A DNA stretch of 64,000 nt from Phytohabitans kaempferiae (GCF_042433955.1 NZ_JBHLUH010000035.1:21875-85874), one strand, 5' to 3'. Shown: positions 54,104 through 63,298, counted from the stretch's first letter. Notes: generated from the sequence alone by a model not told the origin. Numbers and translations: made by a program.

Positions 54104-55465
54104 ATGAGACCGCGCACCCTCATCGCCGCCACCACGGCACTCGTCGCCGTCCTCGCCGCCGGCTGCGGTGGTTCCGGGTCCCGGACCCAGGCACCACCGG
54201 CGCAGGCGGCCGACCGGCTCCAGGCCGCCCGCGACGCCGCCGTCCGGGCCGCCGACGGGGCCCGGCCCGGCGGCACGCTCAACCTGCTCGGCGTCCTGAG
54301 CGGGCCCCAGCTCGACGCGTACCTCGGCACCTTCGCCCCCTTCGAGGAGGCGACCGGCATAGAGATCAAGTACGAGAGCACCGGCGACGTCTTCGCCGTA
54401 CTGCAGACACGCATCGCCGGCGGCAATCCGCCCGATGCCGTCTCCAACCCCAGTGCCGGCCAGGTGGCCCAGCTCGCCGCGCAGGGCAGGCTGGTTCCGC
54501 TCGACCCGTTCCTGGACATGGCGGCGGTCCGCGCCGACTACCCGGAGGGCCTGCTCGACCTCTCCACAGTGGACGGCAGGCTCTATGGGATCTTCTACAA
54601 CACCGCCGTCCAGGGGCTGGTCTGGTACGACCCGAAGACGTACCAGGGGCCGAAGCCCCCCGCCTCCTGGGACGACCTCGCCGGCTGGGCACGGCAGACC
54701 TCGGCCGCCGGCACGACACCGTGGTGCATCGGGCTGGAATCCGGCCCGACCAGCGGCTGGCCCGGCGCGGTGTGGATCGAGGAGTTCGTGCTGCAACAGG
54801 CCGGCCCGGAGGTCTTCACCAAGTGGTGGAAGGGCGAGCTGCCCTGGACCGCGCCGGAGATCAGGCAGGCGTTCGAGCGGTTCGGCGCGATCGCCACCGA
54901 CGCCAAGCAGGTCAGCGGCGGCCCCACCGCCGTGCTCACCACCGACTTCAACTCCAGCCCGCAAGGGCTCTTCGCCGACCCGCCCGCGTGCCACCTGCAC
55001 GTACAGGCGGACTTCCTCGGCAACGCGCTGGCCCAGACGGTGCCCGGTGTGGTGCCCGGCACCGACATCGACTTCTTCCCGTTCCCGCCGGTCGACCCGG
55101 CGCGGGCCGGCTCGATCGAGATCTCCGGCGAGACGCTCGCGCTGCTCCGGGAGAGCCCGCAGGGGCGGGCCTTCATGCGGTACGTGGCGACGCCCGAGTT
55201 CAGCGCCCTCGTCGCCGGCACCGGGCAGTGGATCGGCGCCAACCGCCGCACGCCCCCGGAGGCGTACCCGTCCACGCTGTCCCGCCGGGCCGCCCAGGTC
55301 TACGCGGACGCGCGCACCGTGCAGTACGCCGCGCAGAACGCCATGCCGCTCGCCATGACCCAGGCGTTCCACAAGGCGGTGCTCGCGTACGTCGACGATC
55401 CGTCCACGCTGGACGCGCAGCTCGCCGGGCTGAACCGGGCCCGCGCCGGCGCGTACCGGAGCTGA
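54104..55465 (+). CDS. Carbohydrate ABC transporter substrate-binding lipoprotein
   Basis: The 453-residue protein starts at ATG 54104 behind GGGAGGG. The lipoprotein signal ends LAAGCGG, with the cysteine to be lipidated. The body follows the extracellular solute-binding protein family 1 pattern (LDAYLGTFAPFEEATGIEIKY, VSNPSAGQVAQLAAQGRLVPL, YNTAVQGLVWYDPKTY). It delivers an oligosaccharide to the two permeases that follow. No ATPase is encoded, so a shared MsiK-type ATPase elsewhere must power it, as is usual in actinobacteria. Confidence 0.92.
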   Translation: MRPRTLIAATTALVAVLAAGCGGSGSRTQAPPAQAADRLQAARDAAVRAADGARPGGTLNLLGVLSGPQLDAYLGTFAPFEEATGIEIKYESTGDVFAVLQTRIAGGNPPDAVSNPSAGQVAQLAAQGRLVPLDPFLDMAAVRADYPEGLLDLSTVDGRLYGIFYNTAVQGLVWYDPKTYQGPKPPASWDDLAGWARQTSAAGTTPWCIGLESGPTSGWPGAVWIEEFVLQQAGPEVFTKWWKGELPWTAPEIRQAFERFGAIATDAKQVSGGPTAVLTTDFNSSPQGLFADPPACHLHVQADFLGNALAQTVPGVVPGTDIDFFPFPPVDPARAGSIEISGETLALLRESPQGRAFMRYVATPEFSALVAGTGQWIGANRRTPPEAYPSTLSRRAAQVYADARTVQYAAQNAMPLAMTQAFHKAVLAYVDDPSTLDAQLAGLNRARAGAYRS

Positions 55466-55472
55466 GCGGCGC

Positions 55473-56444
55473 ATGGTTCCCGCGACCCGTATCCTCGCCG
55501 CGCTCGCCTTCACGGTCGCCGCGCCGGTGGTCGTGCTCGGCTGGCTGTGGCTGGTCGGCCGGCTGGAGGCGGTGGTCCCGCACCGCCTCCAGCGGCGGCT
55601 GGTGCCCTGGCTGTGGCTGGCGCCGGCCCTCGTCCCGGTCGGCGTCTTCCTCGCCTGGCCGCTGGCCAACACGGTGTGGCTCTCGCTACGCGACGCCGGC
55701 TCGCGGTCGTGGGCCGGGCTCGACAACTACCGCTACCTGGTGACCAGCGGCGAGGTGCACACCGCGCTCCGCAACAACCTGCTCTGGCTGGTCCTGCTCA
55801 CCGGCGGCTGCCTGGTGGTCGGGCTCGCGGTCGCGGTGCTGACCGACCGCGTGCGGTACGAGTCGCTCGCCAAGGCGGCGGTCGTGCTGCCGACCGCGAT
55901 CCCGTTCGTCGCCGGCGCGGTGATCTGGCGCTTCATGTACCAGTACCGCCCGCCCGGCCTCGCGCAGACCGGCACGCTCAACGCGGTCCTGACCGCGGTC
56001 GGCGCCGCGCCGGTGGCCTGGCTGGTCGACGGCCGCACCAACAACGCCGCGCTGATCGGCGTGGGCGTGTGGATGACCGCCGGCTTCGCGACCGTCATCC
56101 TCTCCGCCGCGCTCAAGGCGGTGCCGCCCGAGCTGCACGAGGCGGCCCGGATCGACGGCGCCGGGCCGTGGCAGGCATTCCGCCACGTCATCCTCCCCGA
56201 GCTGCGTCCGGCCATCGTGGTCACCGCCACGCTCGTCGCGGTGAGTGCCTTCAAGGCGTTCGACATCGTGTACGCGATGACGAACGGCAACTACCGCACT
56301 GACGTCATCGCCAACCTCATGTACCGGCAGCTCTTCGTCGACCAGGACTACGGGCGGGCGAGCGCGATCGCGGTGCTCCTCACGCTGCTCGCCGCGCCGA
56401 TCCTGCTCGTCAACGCGCGCGCGACCCGGAGGAGCGCCCCGTGA
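55473..56444 (+). CDS. Sugar ABC transporter permease (MalF type)
   Basis: The 323-residue membrane protein has a leading hydrophobic segment and about six more, with the MalF-like motif ELHEAARIDGAGPWQAFRHV that contacts the ATPase. The ATG lies 7 bases after the binding-protein stop and its stop overlaps the MalG-type gene by four bases. It forms the pore with that partner. Nothing unusual is seen in it. Confidence 0.92.
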   Translation: MVPATRILAALAFTVAAPVVVLGWLWLVGRLEAVVPHRLQRRLVPWLWLAPALVPVGVFLAWPLANTVWLSLRDAGSRSWAGLDNYRYLVTSGEVHTALRNNLLWLVLLTGGCLVVGLAVAVLTDRVRYESLAKAAVVLPTAIPFVAGAVIWRFMYQYRPPGLAQTGTLNAVLTAVGAAPVAWLVDGRTNNAALIGVGVWMTAGFATVILSAALKAVPPELHEAARIDGAGPWQAFRHVILPELRPAIVVTATLVAVSAFKAFDIVYAMTNGNYRTDVIANLMYRQLFVDQDYGRASAIAVLLTLLAAPILLVNARATRRSAP

Positions 56445-57334
56445 CCCAGCTCCTGACCCGTCCGGAGGCGGCGGCCCGGCCCGCCCCCGCCCCGACCCGG
56501 AGAGCCCGCCGGCGCCGCCGCGTCCCCACGCACCTCACGCTGCTGCTCGTGTGTGGACTGTGGACGGTGCCGGTGCTGGGGCTGCTGGTCAGCTCGTTCC
56601 GCCCCGCCTACGACATCTCCACCACCGGCTGGTGGCGGGCCGGCGAGGGCACGCTCACCACCGGCAACTACCGGGACGTGCTGGCCACCGGCGGCTTCGG
56701 CACCGCGCTCGTCAACAGCCTGCTCATCACCGTGCCGGCGGTCGCGGCGATGGTGGTGGTCGGCTCGGTCGCCGCCTTCGCGCTCGCCCGCATGTCCTTC
56801 GCCGGCCGCCGCGCGGTGACGGTCGCGATGATCGCGCTGCTGGCGCTGCCGCTCCAGATGACGCTCGTACCGGTGCTCCGCCTCTACAACGCCGCCGGCC
56901 TGACCGGCACGTTCGCCGGGATCTGGCTGGTGCACCTGGGCTTCGGGCTGCCGTTCGCCGTCTATCTACTGCGGACGTTCTTCGCCGGACTGCCGGAGGA
57001 GATGTTCGAGGCGGCGGCGCTCGACGGCGCCTCCACGCTCACCACCTTCCTGCGGCTGGCGGTGCCGGTCTCCGGGCCGGCCCTCGCCTCGGTCGCCATC
57101 TTCCAGTTCATCTGGGTCTGGAACGACCTGCTCATCGCGCTCATCTTCCTCGGCGGCGACCCGGGCGTGGCCCCGCTGACCGTCGCGGTGAGCAACCTCG
57201 TCAGCGCGAGCACCGGCCAGGGCTGGCACCTGCTGACCGCGGCGGCGTTCGTCGCGATGGCGGTGCCCATGGTGATCTTCTTCGCGCTCCAGCGCTACTT
57301 CGTCCGCGGCCTGCTGGCCGGATCGGGAAAGTGA
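56441..57334 (+). CDS. Sugar ABC transporter permease (MalG type)
   Basis: The 297-residue protein starts at GTG 56441, overlapping the previous stop. A basic head (RRARRRRRVPTH) is followed by about six membrane segments and the MalG-type motif EEMFEAAALDGASTLTTFLRLAVP. It completes the transporter core. The esterase gene begins 59 bases later in the same direction. Confidence 0.92.
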   Translation: MTQLLTRPEAAARPAPAPTRRARRRRRVPTHLTLLLVCGLWTVPVLGLLVSSFRPAYDISTTGWWRAGEGTLTTGNYRDVLATGGFGTALVNSLLITVPAVAAMVVVGSVAAFALARMSFAGRRAVTVAMIALLALPLQMTLVPVLRLYNAAGLTGTFAGIWLVHLGFGLPFAVYLLRTFFAGLPEEMFEAAALDGASTLTTFLRLAVPVSGPALASVAIFQFIWVWNDLLIALIFLGGDPGVAPLTVAVSNLVSASTGQGWHLLTAAAFVAMAVPMVIFFALQRYFVRGLLAGSGK

Positions 57335-57393
57335 GGGTCCATGAGCGGCAGTCTCCGGGCCACGGGCCGCGAGCCCGAGGGGGCGTGGTAGGG

Positions 57394-58398
57394 ATGCCCG
57401 CCGTGCCCTACGCCGGCGACCCGCCGGCGCCCACCGCGTACGACCTCGACCCCGCGGCCCTGGCCACCTACCGCCCGCCCCGGGACGAGCCCGCCGACTT
57501 CGACATCTTCTGGAAGCAGGCGCTCGCCTACGGCCGCACCGGCGGCGCCGCCTCCGCGCGACTCACCGCCGTCGACAACGGACTGTCCACCGTGGTCACG
57601 CACGACATGACCATCGCCGGGTACGGCGGGGAGCCGGTCAAGGCGTGGCTCACGCTCCCCGCCCACCACACCGGGCCGCTCCCCTGCCTCGTGCAGTTCG
57701 TCGGCTACGGCGGCGGTCGCGGCCTGCCGGTCGAGCACCTGGTCTGGGCCAGCGCCGGTTACGCCCACGTGGTCGTCGACGCGCGGGGCCAGGGCGGCGA
57801 GACGCCCGACCCGGGCGCGTGGGAGGCCGGTCCTCCGGTGGTCCGCGGGCTGCACGATCCGGAGGCGTACTACTACCGCCGCGCCTTCGTCGACGCCGCG
57901 TGCGCGGTCGAGGCGGTGCGCGGACTCTCCATGGTGGACCCCGAGCGGGTCGCCGTCGGCGGTGTGAGCCAGGGCGGCGGCATCGCGCTCGCCGCCGCCG
58001 CGCTCGTCGGCCCGGTCGCGGCGGTCCTGTGCGACCTGCCGTTCCTGTGCCACTGGAGCCGAGCGGTGCGGGTCAGCGACCGCGGCCCGTACACCGAGGT
58101 GGCCCGCTGGTGCGCCAGCCACCGCCAGCCGGTCGCCGACGTCTTCGCCACGCTCGCGTATTTCGACGGCATGTCGTTCGCCGCCCGCTGCGCCGCGCCC
58201 GCGCTCTTCTCGGTCGCGCTGATGGACCGTGTCTGTCCACCCTCGACGGTCTACGCGGCGTACCACCACTACGCCGGCCCCAAGCGGATGGTGGTGTGGG
58301 AGTTCAACGACCACGACGGCGGCGGCCCCCACCAGGTGCGGCGGCAGCTCGACTTCCTGCGGCCGCTGCTCGCCGGCGAGCCGGTCAGGCCGGCGTGA
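57394..58398 (+). CDS. Acetyl-xylan esterase / cephalosporin deacetylase family (CE7) hydrolase
   Basis: The 334-residue alpha/beta hydrolase starts at ATG 57394. The CE7 features are the RGQGG motif (VVDARGQGGETPD), the nucleophile GGVSQGGG, the Asp region LMDRVCPPSTVYAAYHHY and the final His in WEFNDHDGGG. There is no signal peptide, so it works inside the cell, removing acetyl groups from imported xylo-oligosaccharides. That supports a xylan-derived substrate for the transporter upstream. A TEV-like YYYRRAFVDAACAVEAV segment is conserved in the family. Confidence 0.92.
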   Translation: MPAVPYAGDPPAPTAYDLDPAALATYRPPRDEPADFDIFWKQALAYGRTGGAASARLTAVDNGLSTVVTHDMTIAGYGGEPVKAWLTLPAHHTGPLPCLVQFVGYGGGRGLPVEHLVWASAGYAHVVVDARGQGGETPDPGAWEAGPPVVRGLHDPEAYYYRRAFVDAACAVEAVRGLSMVDPERVAVGGVSQGGGIALAAAALVGPVAAVLCDLPFLCHWSRAVRVSDRGPYTEVARWCASHRQPVADVFATLAYFDGMSFAARCAAPALFSVALMDRVCPPSTVYAAYHHYAGPKRMVVWEFNDHDGGGPHQVRRQLDFLRPLLAGEPVRPA

Positions 58399-58487
58399 CG
58401 CCCCGCTGCTGACAGCAGATTCCCTTGGCGTGTCCGGCTCCCCGGTCCCATGGTTGGTCCGGAGAGAGACGGAACCGGGAGGATCCC

Positions 58488-59102
58488 ATGCAGTACCCCA
58501 CACCAGCCGCCGGCACGCTCGACGACCAGGTCGCCGCGCGCCTGCTCCACCAGCGCATCGTCGTGCTCGGCGCCGAGGTCGACGACCAGGTCGCCAACCG
58601 CCTCTGCGGCCAACTGCTCCTGCTGTCGGCGGAGGACCCGAAGGGCGACATCAGCCTCTACATCAACTCGCCGGGCGGCTCGGTCACCGCCGGCCTCGCC
58701 ATCTACGACACCATGCGCCTCATCCCCAACGACGTGGGCACGCTCGCGATGGGGCTGGCCGGGAGCATGGGTCAGTTCCTGCTCACCGCGGGCGCCGAGG
58801 GCAAGCGGTTCAGCCTCCCGCACGCGCAGATCCTGATGCACCAGGGCTCGGCCGGCTTCGGCGGCACGGCAGCCGACGTGGAGATCTACGCCGAGCAGTT
58901 GGACCGGCTCGGCACCACCGTGCTGCGGCTGACGTCCGAGCACACCGGGCAGCCGCTGGAGAAGGTGGAGCGGGACAGCCGGCGCGACCGGTGGTTCACC
59001 GCGGAGGAGGCCCGCGCGTACGGCCTCATCGACCACATCCTCACGCGGGTCGACGACGTACGCCCGGCCGGCGCCCGCACGCTAGTGGGGATGTTCCAGT
59101 GA
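58488..59102 (+). CDS. clpP: ATP-dependent Clp protease proteolytic subunit (ClpP), first of pair
   Basis: ATG 58488 gives 204 residues, with GGGAGGA upstream; an earlier in-frame ATG adds 21 unconserved residues. The triad is Ser93 (GLAGSMGQF), His118 (ILMHQGSAG) and Asp163 (ERDSRRDRWF). Together with the second ClpP it would form a mixed two-ring barrel fed by a ClpX or ClpC ATPase. No clpX is adjacent, unlike the main clpP1P2-clpX locus, so this is likely the alternative pair (clpP3P4-type in Streptomyces). Confidence 0.93.
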   Translation: MQYPTPAAGTLDDQVAARLLHQRIVVLGAEVDDQVANRLCGQLLLLSAEDPKGDISLYINSPGGSVTAGLAIYDTMRLIPNDVGTLAMGLAGSMGQFLLTAGAEGKRFSLPHAQILMHQGSAGFGGTAADVEIYAEQLDRLGTTVLRLTSEHTGQPLEKVERDSRRDRWFTAEEARAYGLIDHILTRVDDVRPAGARTLVGMFQ

Positions 59103-59719
59103 ACGCACCCCGAGGCCAGTACCTGATCCCGACGGTCGTCGAGCGGACGGCGCAGGGCGAGCGGGCGTATGACATCTACTCGCGGCTGCTCTCCGAGCGC
59201 ATCGTCTTCCTCGGCACGGAGATCGACGACGGCGTGGCCAACGTGGTGATCGCCCAGCTCCTGCACCTGGAGGCGCAGAACGAGCAGGAGATCGGCATCT
59301 ACATCAACTCGCCGGGCGGCTCGTTCAGCGCGCTCACCGCCATCTACGACACGATGAACTTCGTTCGGTGCGACATCGCCACGATCTGCGTGGGGCAGGC
59401 GACCTCCGCGGCCGCGGTGGTGCTGGCAGCCGGCACACCGGGCCGGCGGTCGGTGCTGCGCCACGCGAAGGTGACGCTGCACCAGCCGTCCAGCCAGGCT
59501 CGCGGCACGCTGCCCGACCTCGCGGTGCAGGCGAAGGAGGTGGCCAAGGTACGCGCCGAGATGGACGAGATCCTGAGCCGCCACACCGGAAATCCGACCG
59601 GGAAGATCCGCGCGGACACCGACCGCAGCATGACGCTGTCCGCTGTGGACGCCGTGGCGTACGGCCTCGCCGACCGGGTCATCGAGCGCCGCCCGCGCGA
59701 CCTGCGCCGCGCCGCCTGA
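59099..59719 (+). CDS. clpP: ATP-dependent Clp protease proteolytic subunit (ClpP), second of pair
   Basis: GTG 59099 overlaps the previous stop by four bases, giving equal synthesis. The 206-residue protein has Ser103 (GQATSAAAVVLAAG), His128 (VTLHQPSSQ) and Asp173 (RADTDRSMTL), so both subunits of this pair appear active. The N-terminus YLIPTVVERTAQGERAYDIYSRLL is typical. Convergent, 59 bases away, lies a PopR/ClgR-like regulator gene, which strengthens the match to the inducible actinobacterial ClpP pair. Confidence 0.93.
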   Translation: MNAPRGQYLIPTVVERTAQGERAYDIYSRLLSERIVFLGTEIDDGVANVVIAQLLHLEAQNEQEIGIYINSPGGSFSALTAIYDTMNFVRCDIATICVGQATSAAAVVLAAGTPGRRSVLRHAKVTLHQPSSQARGTLPDLAVQAKEVAKVRAEMDEILSRHTGNPTGKIRADTDRSMTLSAVDAVAYGLADRVIERRPRDLRRAA

Positions 59720-59778
59720 GACCGGCCCGCGCGGCCGCGTGTGGCGGTCGTGCGGGCACCACCGGCCGGGCGCGCCGG

Positions 59779-60132
59779 TCAGGCGGCCAGCAGCACCACG
59801 TCGCCGGAGCGGCGGGGCGGGCCGAAGATGTGGTGCCGGGCGGACCGCACCGGCGCCGTCTGGTGCAGGAGCAGCAGCCGCACCTCGGTCAGGAAGTCGG
59901 CCAGCTCGATCCCCAGCGCCTCGCAGACCGCGGCGAGCACCTCGGAGCTGGCCTCCTTGCGGCCGCGCTCCACCTCGGACAGGTACTGCGACGAGACCCG
60001 GGCCGCCCCGGCGACGTCGGCGAGCGTGCGCCGCTGCGCGATCCGGTTGCGGCGCAGCACGTCGCCGGCGAGCACGCGCAGCAACGGCCGCTGCCGCCGC
60101 CCGCCGTGACCGATGTACGCCACCTCCGACAT
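59779..60132 (-). CDS. XRE-type regulator, PopR/ClgR-like
   Basis: The 117-residue protein has one helix-turn-helix (RTLADVAGAARVSSQYLSEV, ERGRKEASSEVLAAVCEALG) typical of ClgR/PopR activators of actinobacterial clp genes. It ends GDVVLLAA. In Streptomyces lividans the two terminal alanines of PopR make it a ClpP substrate, which turns off the second clpP operon; the same tail here suggests the same feedback. The gene converges on the ClpP pair. I did not find an obvious ClgR box in front of 58488. Confidence 0.85.
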   Translation of the reverse strand: MSEVAYIGHGGRRQRPLLRVLAGDVLRRNRIAQRRTLADVAGAARVSSQYLSEVERGRKEASSEVLAAVCEALGIELADFLTEVRLLLLHQTAPVRSARHHIFGPPRRSGDVVLLAA

Positions 60133-60199
60133 GCGCTCACCATACGTGCGGCGGCCGCCACCGGGCATCGCGCCGGCGCTGGTTTCGCGGTCAGCGTAG

Positions 60200-60238
60200 G
60201 GCGGCCACGTACGCGGCCTCACCGCGCACGTGGCCGCC
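60200..60238. terminator. Perfect 11-base-pair hairpin
   Basis: GGCGGCCACGT at 60200-60210 and ACGTGGCCGCC at 60228-60238 are exact complements with a 17-base loop, 10 bases from the esterase-like stop at 60249. It is the likely terminator of that minus-strand gene and separates it from the PopR-like gene. Confidence 0.75.
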
Positions 60239-60248
60239 GCCACTGGCG

Positions 60249-61538
60249 TCAGACCCCCGTCGGGTACGTCTCCGGCTCGAACACCGGCGCCGGCGGCACG
60301 CGCATCGGGCGCACCGCGCGCGTCTCGTCGAACCAGAAGAACGCGTCGTACCGGTCGCCCAGGACGGTCGGTACGTAGTTGCTCCACTGGTCCCGCTCGG
60401 GGTGGTAGACCACGCCGATCGCCCGGTGGTCGAGCGTGTCGGTGAGCAGGTCGGGCCGCTCGTCGCGGGGGAAGACGAAGAGCCCTCGGGACGGTGCCGC
60501 GGCGTGCAGCACCCCCTCCAGCGCGTCCCCGCGGGCCGGCGGCACCAGCATCTCCTCCATCGGCGCGCCCCAGCCGTCGCCGGCCACGACCGTGCCGTGG
60601 TGGCTGCCGAAGCCGATCAGGACGACGTCGTCGGCGCCGTACCGCTCGCGCGCGAGCTGGCCGATGTTCACCTCGCCGCGGTCGCGCATGTCGGTGGCGC
60701 GGGCGTCGCCGACATGCGTGTTGTGCGCCCACACGACGGCCTTCGACTCCGGCCCGTAGTGCTCCAGCAGGCGGTCGAGCGTGGCGTCCATGTGCCGGTC
60801 GCGCAGGTTCCACGACTCGCGTCCGCCGCGCACCATGGCCCGGTAGTAGCGCTCGGCGCCGGCGACCACCTCGGCGTTCTGCCAGGCGTTGAAGCGCTCG
60901 GACCCACCGGCCTCGGCGGCCCGCTCGCGGAGCCCCACCAGCAGGTCGACCACCTCGTTCTCGCAGGCCGCCGCGACGAACCGGCTCGCCAGCGCGTAGA
61001 TCTGCGCGTCCTCTCCGTACGGCTCGAAGCACTGGTACGCGGCGAGCGCGGCCGGCACCTGCTCCGGGTCGTGCTCGCGCAGGTACACCAGGATCTCGCG
61101 GAGCGACTCCCAGAGCGAGTAGACGTCGAGCCCGTGCACGCCGGCGCGTACCTCCGGGTCGGTCTGCGCGTTGTGCCAGCGCAGCCACTGGCTGAAGTCG
61201 ACGACCTCCTCGTTGGCCCACATCCAGGTGGGCCAACGCTCGAATGTGGCGAGCGCGGCGCGCGGGTCTTCGGGCGCCCCCTCCTCCAGCCGTACGCTGC
61301 GGTTGACCCGGTCGCAGTCGGGCCAGTCCCCCTCCACGGCGACGAACGAGAAAGCTGCCTCCTCGATGAGCCGCTGGGTCAGCATGGCGCGCCAGCGGTA
61401 GTACTCATGCGTGCCGTGGCTCGCCTCGCCCAGCATGACGACCCGGGCCGTGCCGACCCGGTCGAGCAGTACGTCGAGGTCGCCCGCGTCGTTGAGTGGC
61501 GCGGCGAGCGCGGCGACATCGTCCCCGTACCGTGACAT
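60249..61538 (-). CDS. Erythromycin-esterase-family protein
   Basis: ATG 61538 (MSRYGDDVAALAAPLND) gives 429 residues; a longer frame lacks conservation and a ribosome site. The family motifs are VVMLGEASHGTHEYYRWR (Glu38, His41, His44), FVAVEGDWPDCDRVN and VVWAHNTHVGDARA (His near 283). These match EreA/B and the larger succinoglycan-biosynthesis-like branch. Most chromosomal members have no proven macrolide esterase activity, so resistance is only a possibility. It is a single gene, ended by a strong hairpin. Confidence 0.88.
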   Translation of the reverse strand: MSRYGDDVAALAAPLNDAGDLDVLLDRVGTARVVMLGEASHGTHEYYRWRAMLTQRLIEEAAFSFVAVEGDWPDCDRVNRSVRLEEGAPEDPRAALATFERWPTWMWANEEVVDFSQWLRWHNAQTDPEVRAGVHGLDVYSLWESLREILVYLREHDPEQVPAALAAYQCFEPYGEDAQIYALASRFVAAACENEVVDLLVGLRERAAEAGGSERFNAWQNAEVVAGAERYYRAMVRGGRESWNLRDRHMDATLDRLLEHYGPESKAVVWAHNTHVGDARATDMRDRGEVNIGQLARERYGADDVVLIGFGSHHGTVVAGDGWGAPMEEMLVPPARGDALEGVLHAAAPSRGLFVFPRDERPDLLTDTLDHRAIGVVYHPERDQWSNYVPTVLGDRYDAFFWFDETRAVRPMRVPPAPVFEPETYPTGV

Positions 61539-61614
61539 GTCCCCTCCCGGCGGGTGCGGTTGTCCCGTCCACTCGCGGTTACCCCGCGGCGGATGGATCA
61601 ACCCGCCGGCGCGG

Positions 61615-62100
61615 TCACCCCAGGCGGGCCGACTGCTCGACGGTGGTGATGACGCCGAGCGCGTGGGCCGGGGTGAGGCCGAGGGTGCTGGCGATCCAGC
61701 CGAGGGCGTCGCGCTCGGCGGGGCTGAGCGACCCGTCAGCCAGGCCGACCCGCGCGGCGTCGGCCAGGTAGCGCTCGCGGGCGTCGAGCGTCAGGTTGGC
61801 CCCCAGCGCGCGCAGCGGCTCCACCACGGCGTCGGCGGGCTGGGCGAGATCGGCCTGGAGCTGCGGCAGGTCGTATCCCTGCGCGCCGGCCGAACGCACC
61901 GCGGCGACCGCGGCGGTGACGGCGAGGTCGGAGGTGCCGCCCGCGCGGAGCACCGCCACGACCGCGGCGCGCATGCCGGTGGGAAGGGCGGTGGCGAGCT
62001 GGGCGCTGGTGGGCTGCTGGAGCACGACCGGGTCGAAGCGGACCTTGCAGGTCTGGCACTGGACGACCTCGCCGACCTTGTCGAGCGGGATCACCGGCAC
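61615..62100 (-). CDS. TerB-like protein with shortened N-terminal zinc ribbon
   Basis: The 161-residue protein starts at GTG 62100 (VPVIPLDKVGEVVQCQTCK). The first part is the second half of a zinc ribbon, with one CxxC only; relatives carry an earlier CPxCG segment before the VPVIPL stretch. The rest is a helical TerB/tellurite-resistance-like domain (RYLADAARVGLADGSLSPAERDALGWIA, an acidic helix pair). The missing half suggests a truncated or diverged metal site. It follows the LacI gene by 46 bases on the same strand. Confidence 0.78.
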   Translation of the reverse strand: MPVIPLDKVGEVVQCQTCKVRFDPVVLQQPTSAQLATALPTGMRAAVVAVLRAGGTSDLAVTAAVAAVRSAGAQGYDLPQLQADLAQPADAVVEPLRALGANLTLDARERYLADAARVGLADGSLSPAERDALGWIASTLGLTPAHALGVITTVEQSARLG

Positions 62101-62146
62101 GGTCGTAGGGCACCCCGTCGACGGGGATCGCGCCGGGACGCCGCGC

Positions 62147-63286
62147 TCATCGTGGCGACGATCCTTCGCGCGCCGGCACGCGGGGGCGGGTCGTGCTCGC
62201 GCGGACCACGAGCTCGGGCGAGAGCAGGACGTGGTCGGGCGCGCGCTCGGCGGAGTGGTTGATCTGGTCGAGGAGCACGGCGAGGCTGCGCCGCCCCAGC
62301 TCCGCGAAGTCCTGGTGGATCGTCGTGAGCGGCGGCAGGAAGTAGCCGGAGTCGGGCATGTCGTCGAAGCCGACCACGCTCACGTCGCGCGGCACGCGCC
62401 GGCCCGCCTCCTGGAGCGCGCGCAGCACGCCGAGCGCGATCTGGTCGTTGCCGCAGAAGATGGCCGTGACCGACGGGTCGCGGGCGAGCGCCTGCCCCTG
62501 CTCGTAGCCGGACTGCGCACTCCACGACCCGGCCTCGACCGGCGGCACCGGCGCGCCCGCGGCGTAGAGCGTGCTCCGCCAGCCCTCGATGCGCTCGCGC
62601 GCCTCCGGCCAGTCGGTCGGTCCGGCCACGTGGTGCACGGTGGGGTGGCCGAGGTCGAGCAGGTGCTGCGTGGCCAGGCGGGCGCCGGCGACGTTGTCGA
62701 TGCGGACGGTCGGCACCGCGTCGTCGTCGGCGCCGCCGCCCACGCCGACGCTGGCCAGCCCGGAGGGGACCTGCACGAGCGCGTTGGTCACCGCCGGCTT
62801 GGGCGCGATCGCGATGATGCCCTCGACCGACTGCTGGCACAGGCGGTCGACCGCCTCGAGCACCGAGCGACGCTCCAATGTGCGCACCGAGGCGACCGTG
62901 ACGAAGTAGCCGGCGGTGCGGGCGGCGTCCTCGATCCCGTACAGCATCGAGGCCGGGCCGAAGAGCGTGCTCTCCAGGCCCACGACGCCGAGCGTCCCGG
63001 AGCGGCGGGTGACCAGCGTGCGGGCGGCGAGGTTGCGCCGGTAGTTGAGTGCCTGCATCGCCTCCAGGACCCGGCGCCGGGTCTCCTGGCGCACGTTGGG
63101 GTGCTCGTTGAGCACGCGGGACACGGTCTGGTGCGAGACCCCGGCGAGCCGGGCGACATCGCGCATCACCGAACCGCGGGGCGCGGCCGGCACCGCGCCG
63201 TCGACCCGGGCCGGCCCCTTCTCCGGACCACCGGCGGGCACCTCCCGGCGGTCGTCGTCCGCCGGCCGCTTCCTCGGCACATCCAC
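62147..63286 (-). CDS. LacI family regulator of the YtfQ-type sugar transporter
   Basis: GTG 63286 is taken as start (an in-frame GTG follows at 63280), giving 379 residues. A charged head of about 40 residues precedes the helix-turn-helix VMRDVARLAGVSHQTVSRVLNE. The sugar-binding core holds GIIAIAPKPAV, FCGNDQIALGVLRAL and FDDMPDSGYFLPPLTTI. It is divergent from the YtfQ-like binding protein, and three matching sites in the spacer support control of both. The inducer is probably a furanose sugar such as galactofuranose or arabinofuranose, by analogy. Confidence 0.92.
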   Translation of the reverse strand: MDVPRKRPADDDRREVPAGGPEKGPARVDGAVPAAPRGSVMRDVARLAGVSHQTVSRVLNEHPNVRQETRRRVLEAMQALNYRRNLAARTLVTRRSGTLGVVGLESTLFGPASMLYGIEDAARTAGYFVTVASVRTLERRSVLEAVDRLCQQSVEGIIAIAPKPAVTNALVQVPSGLASVGVGGGADDDAVPTVRIDNVAGARLATQHLLDLGHPTVHHVAGPTDWPEARERIEGWRSTLYAAGAPVPPVEAGSWSAQSGYEQGQALARDPSVTAIFCGNDQIALGVLRALQEAGRRVPRDVSVVGFDDMPDSGYFLPPLTTIHQDFAELGRRSLAVLLDQINHSAERAPDHVLLSPELVVRASTTRPRVPAREGSSPR

Positions 63287-63298
63287 CCCCTGAGCCCT

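Noticed and set aside
60249..61538. Macrolide resistance determinant
   Set aside because: The family match is good, but the wider erythromycin-esterase family contains many chromosomal proteins without that activity, and no antibiotic cluster or mobile element is nearby.
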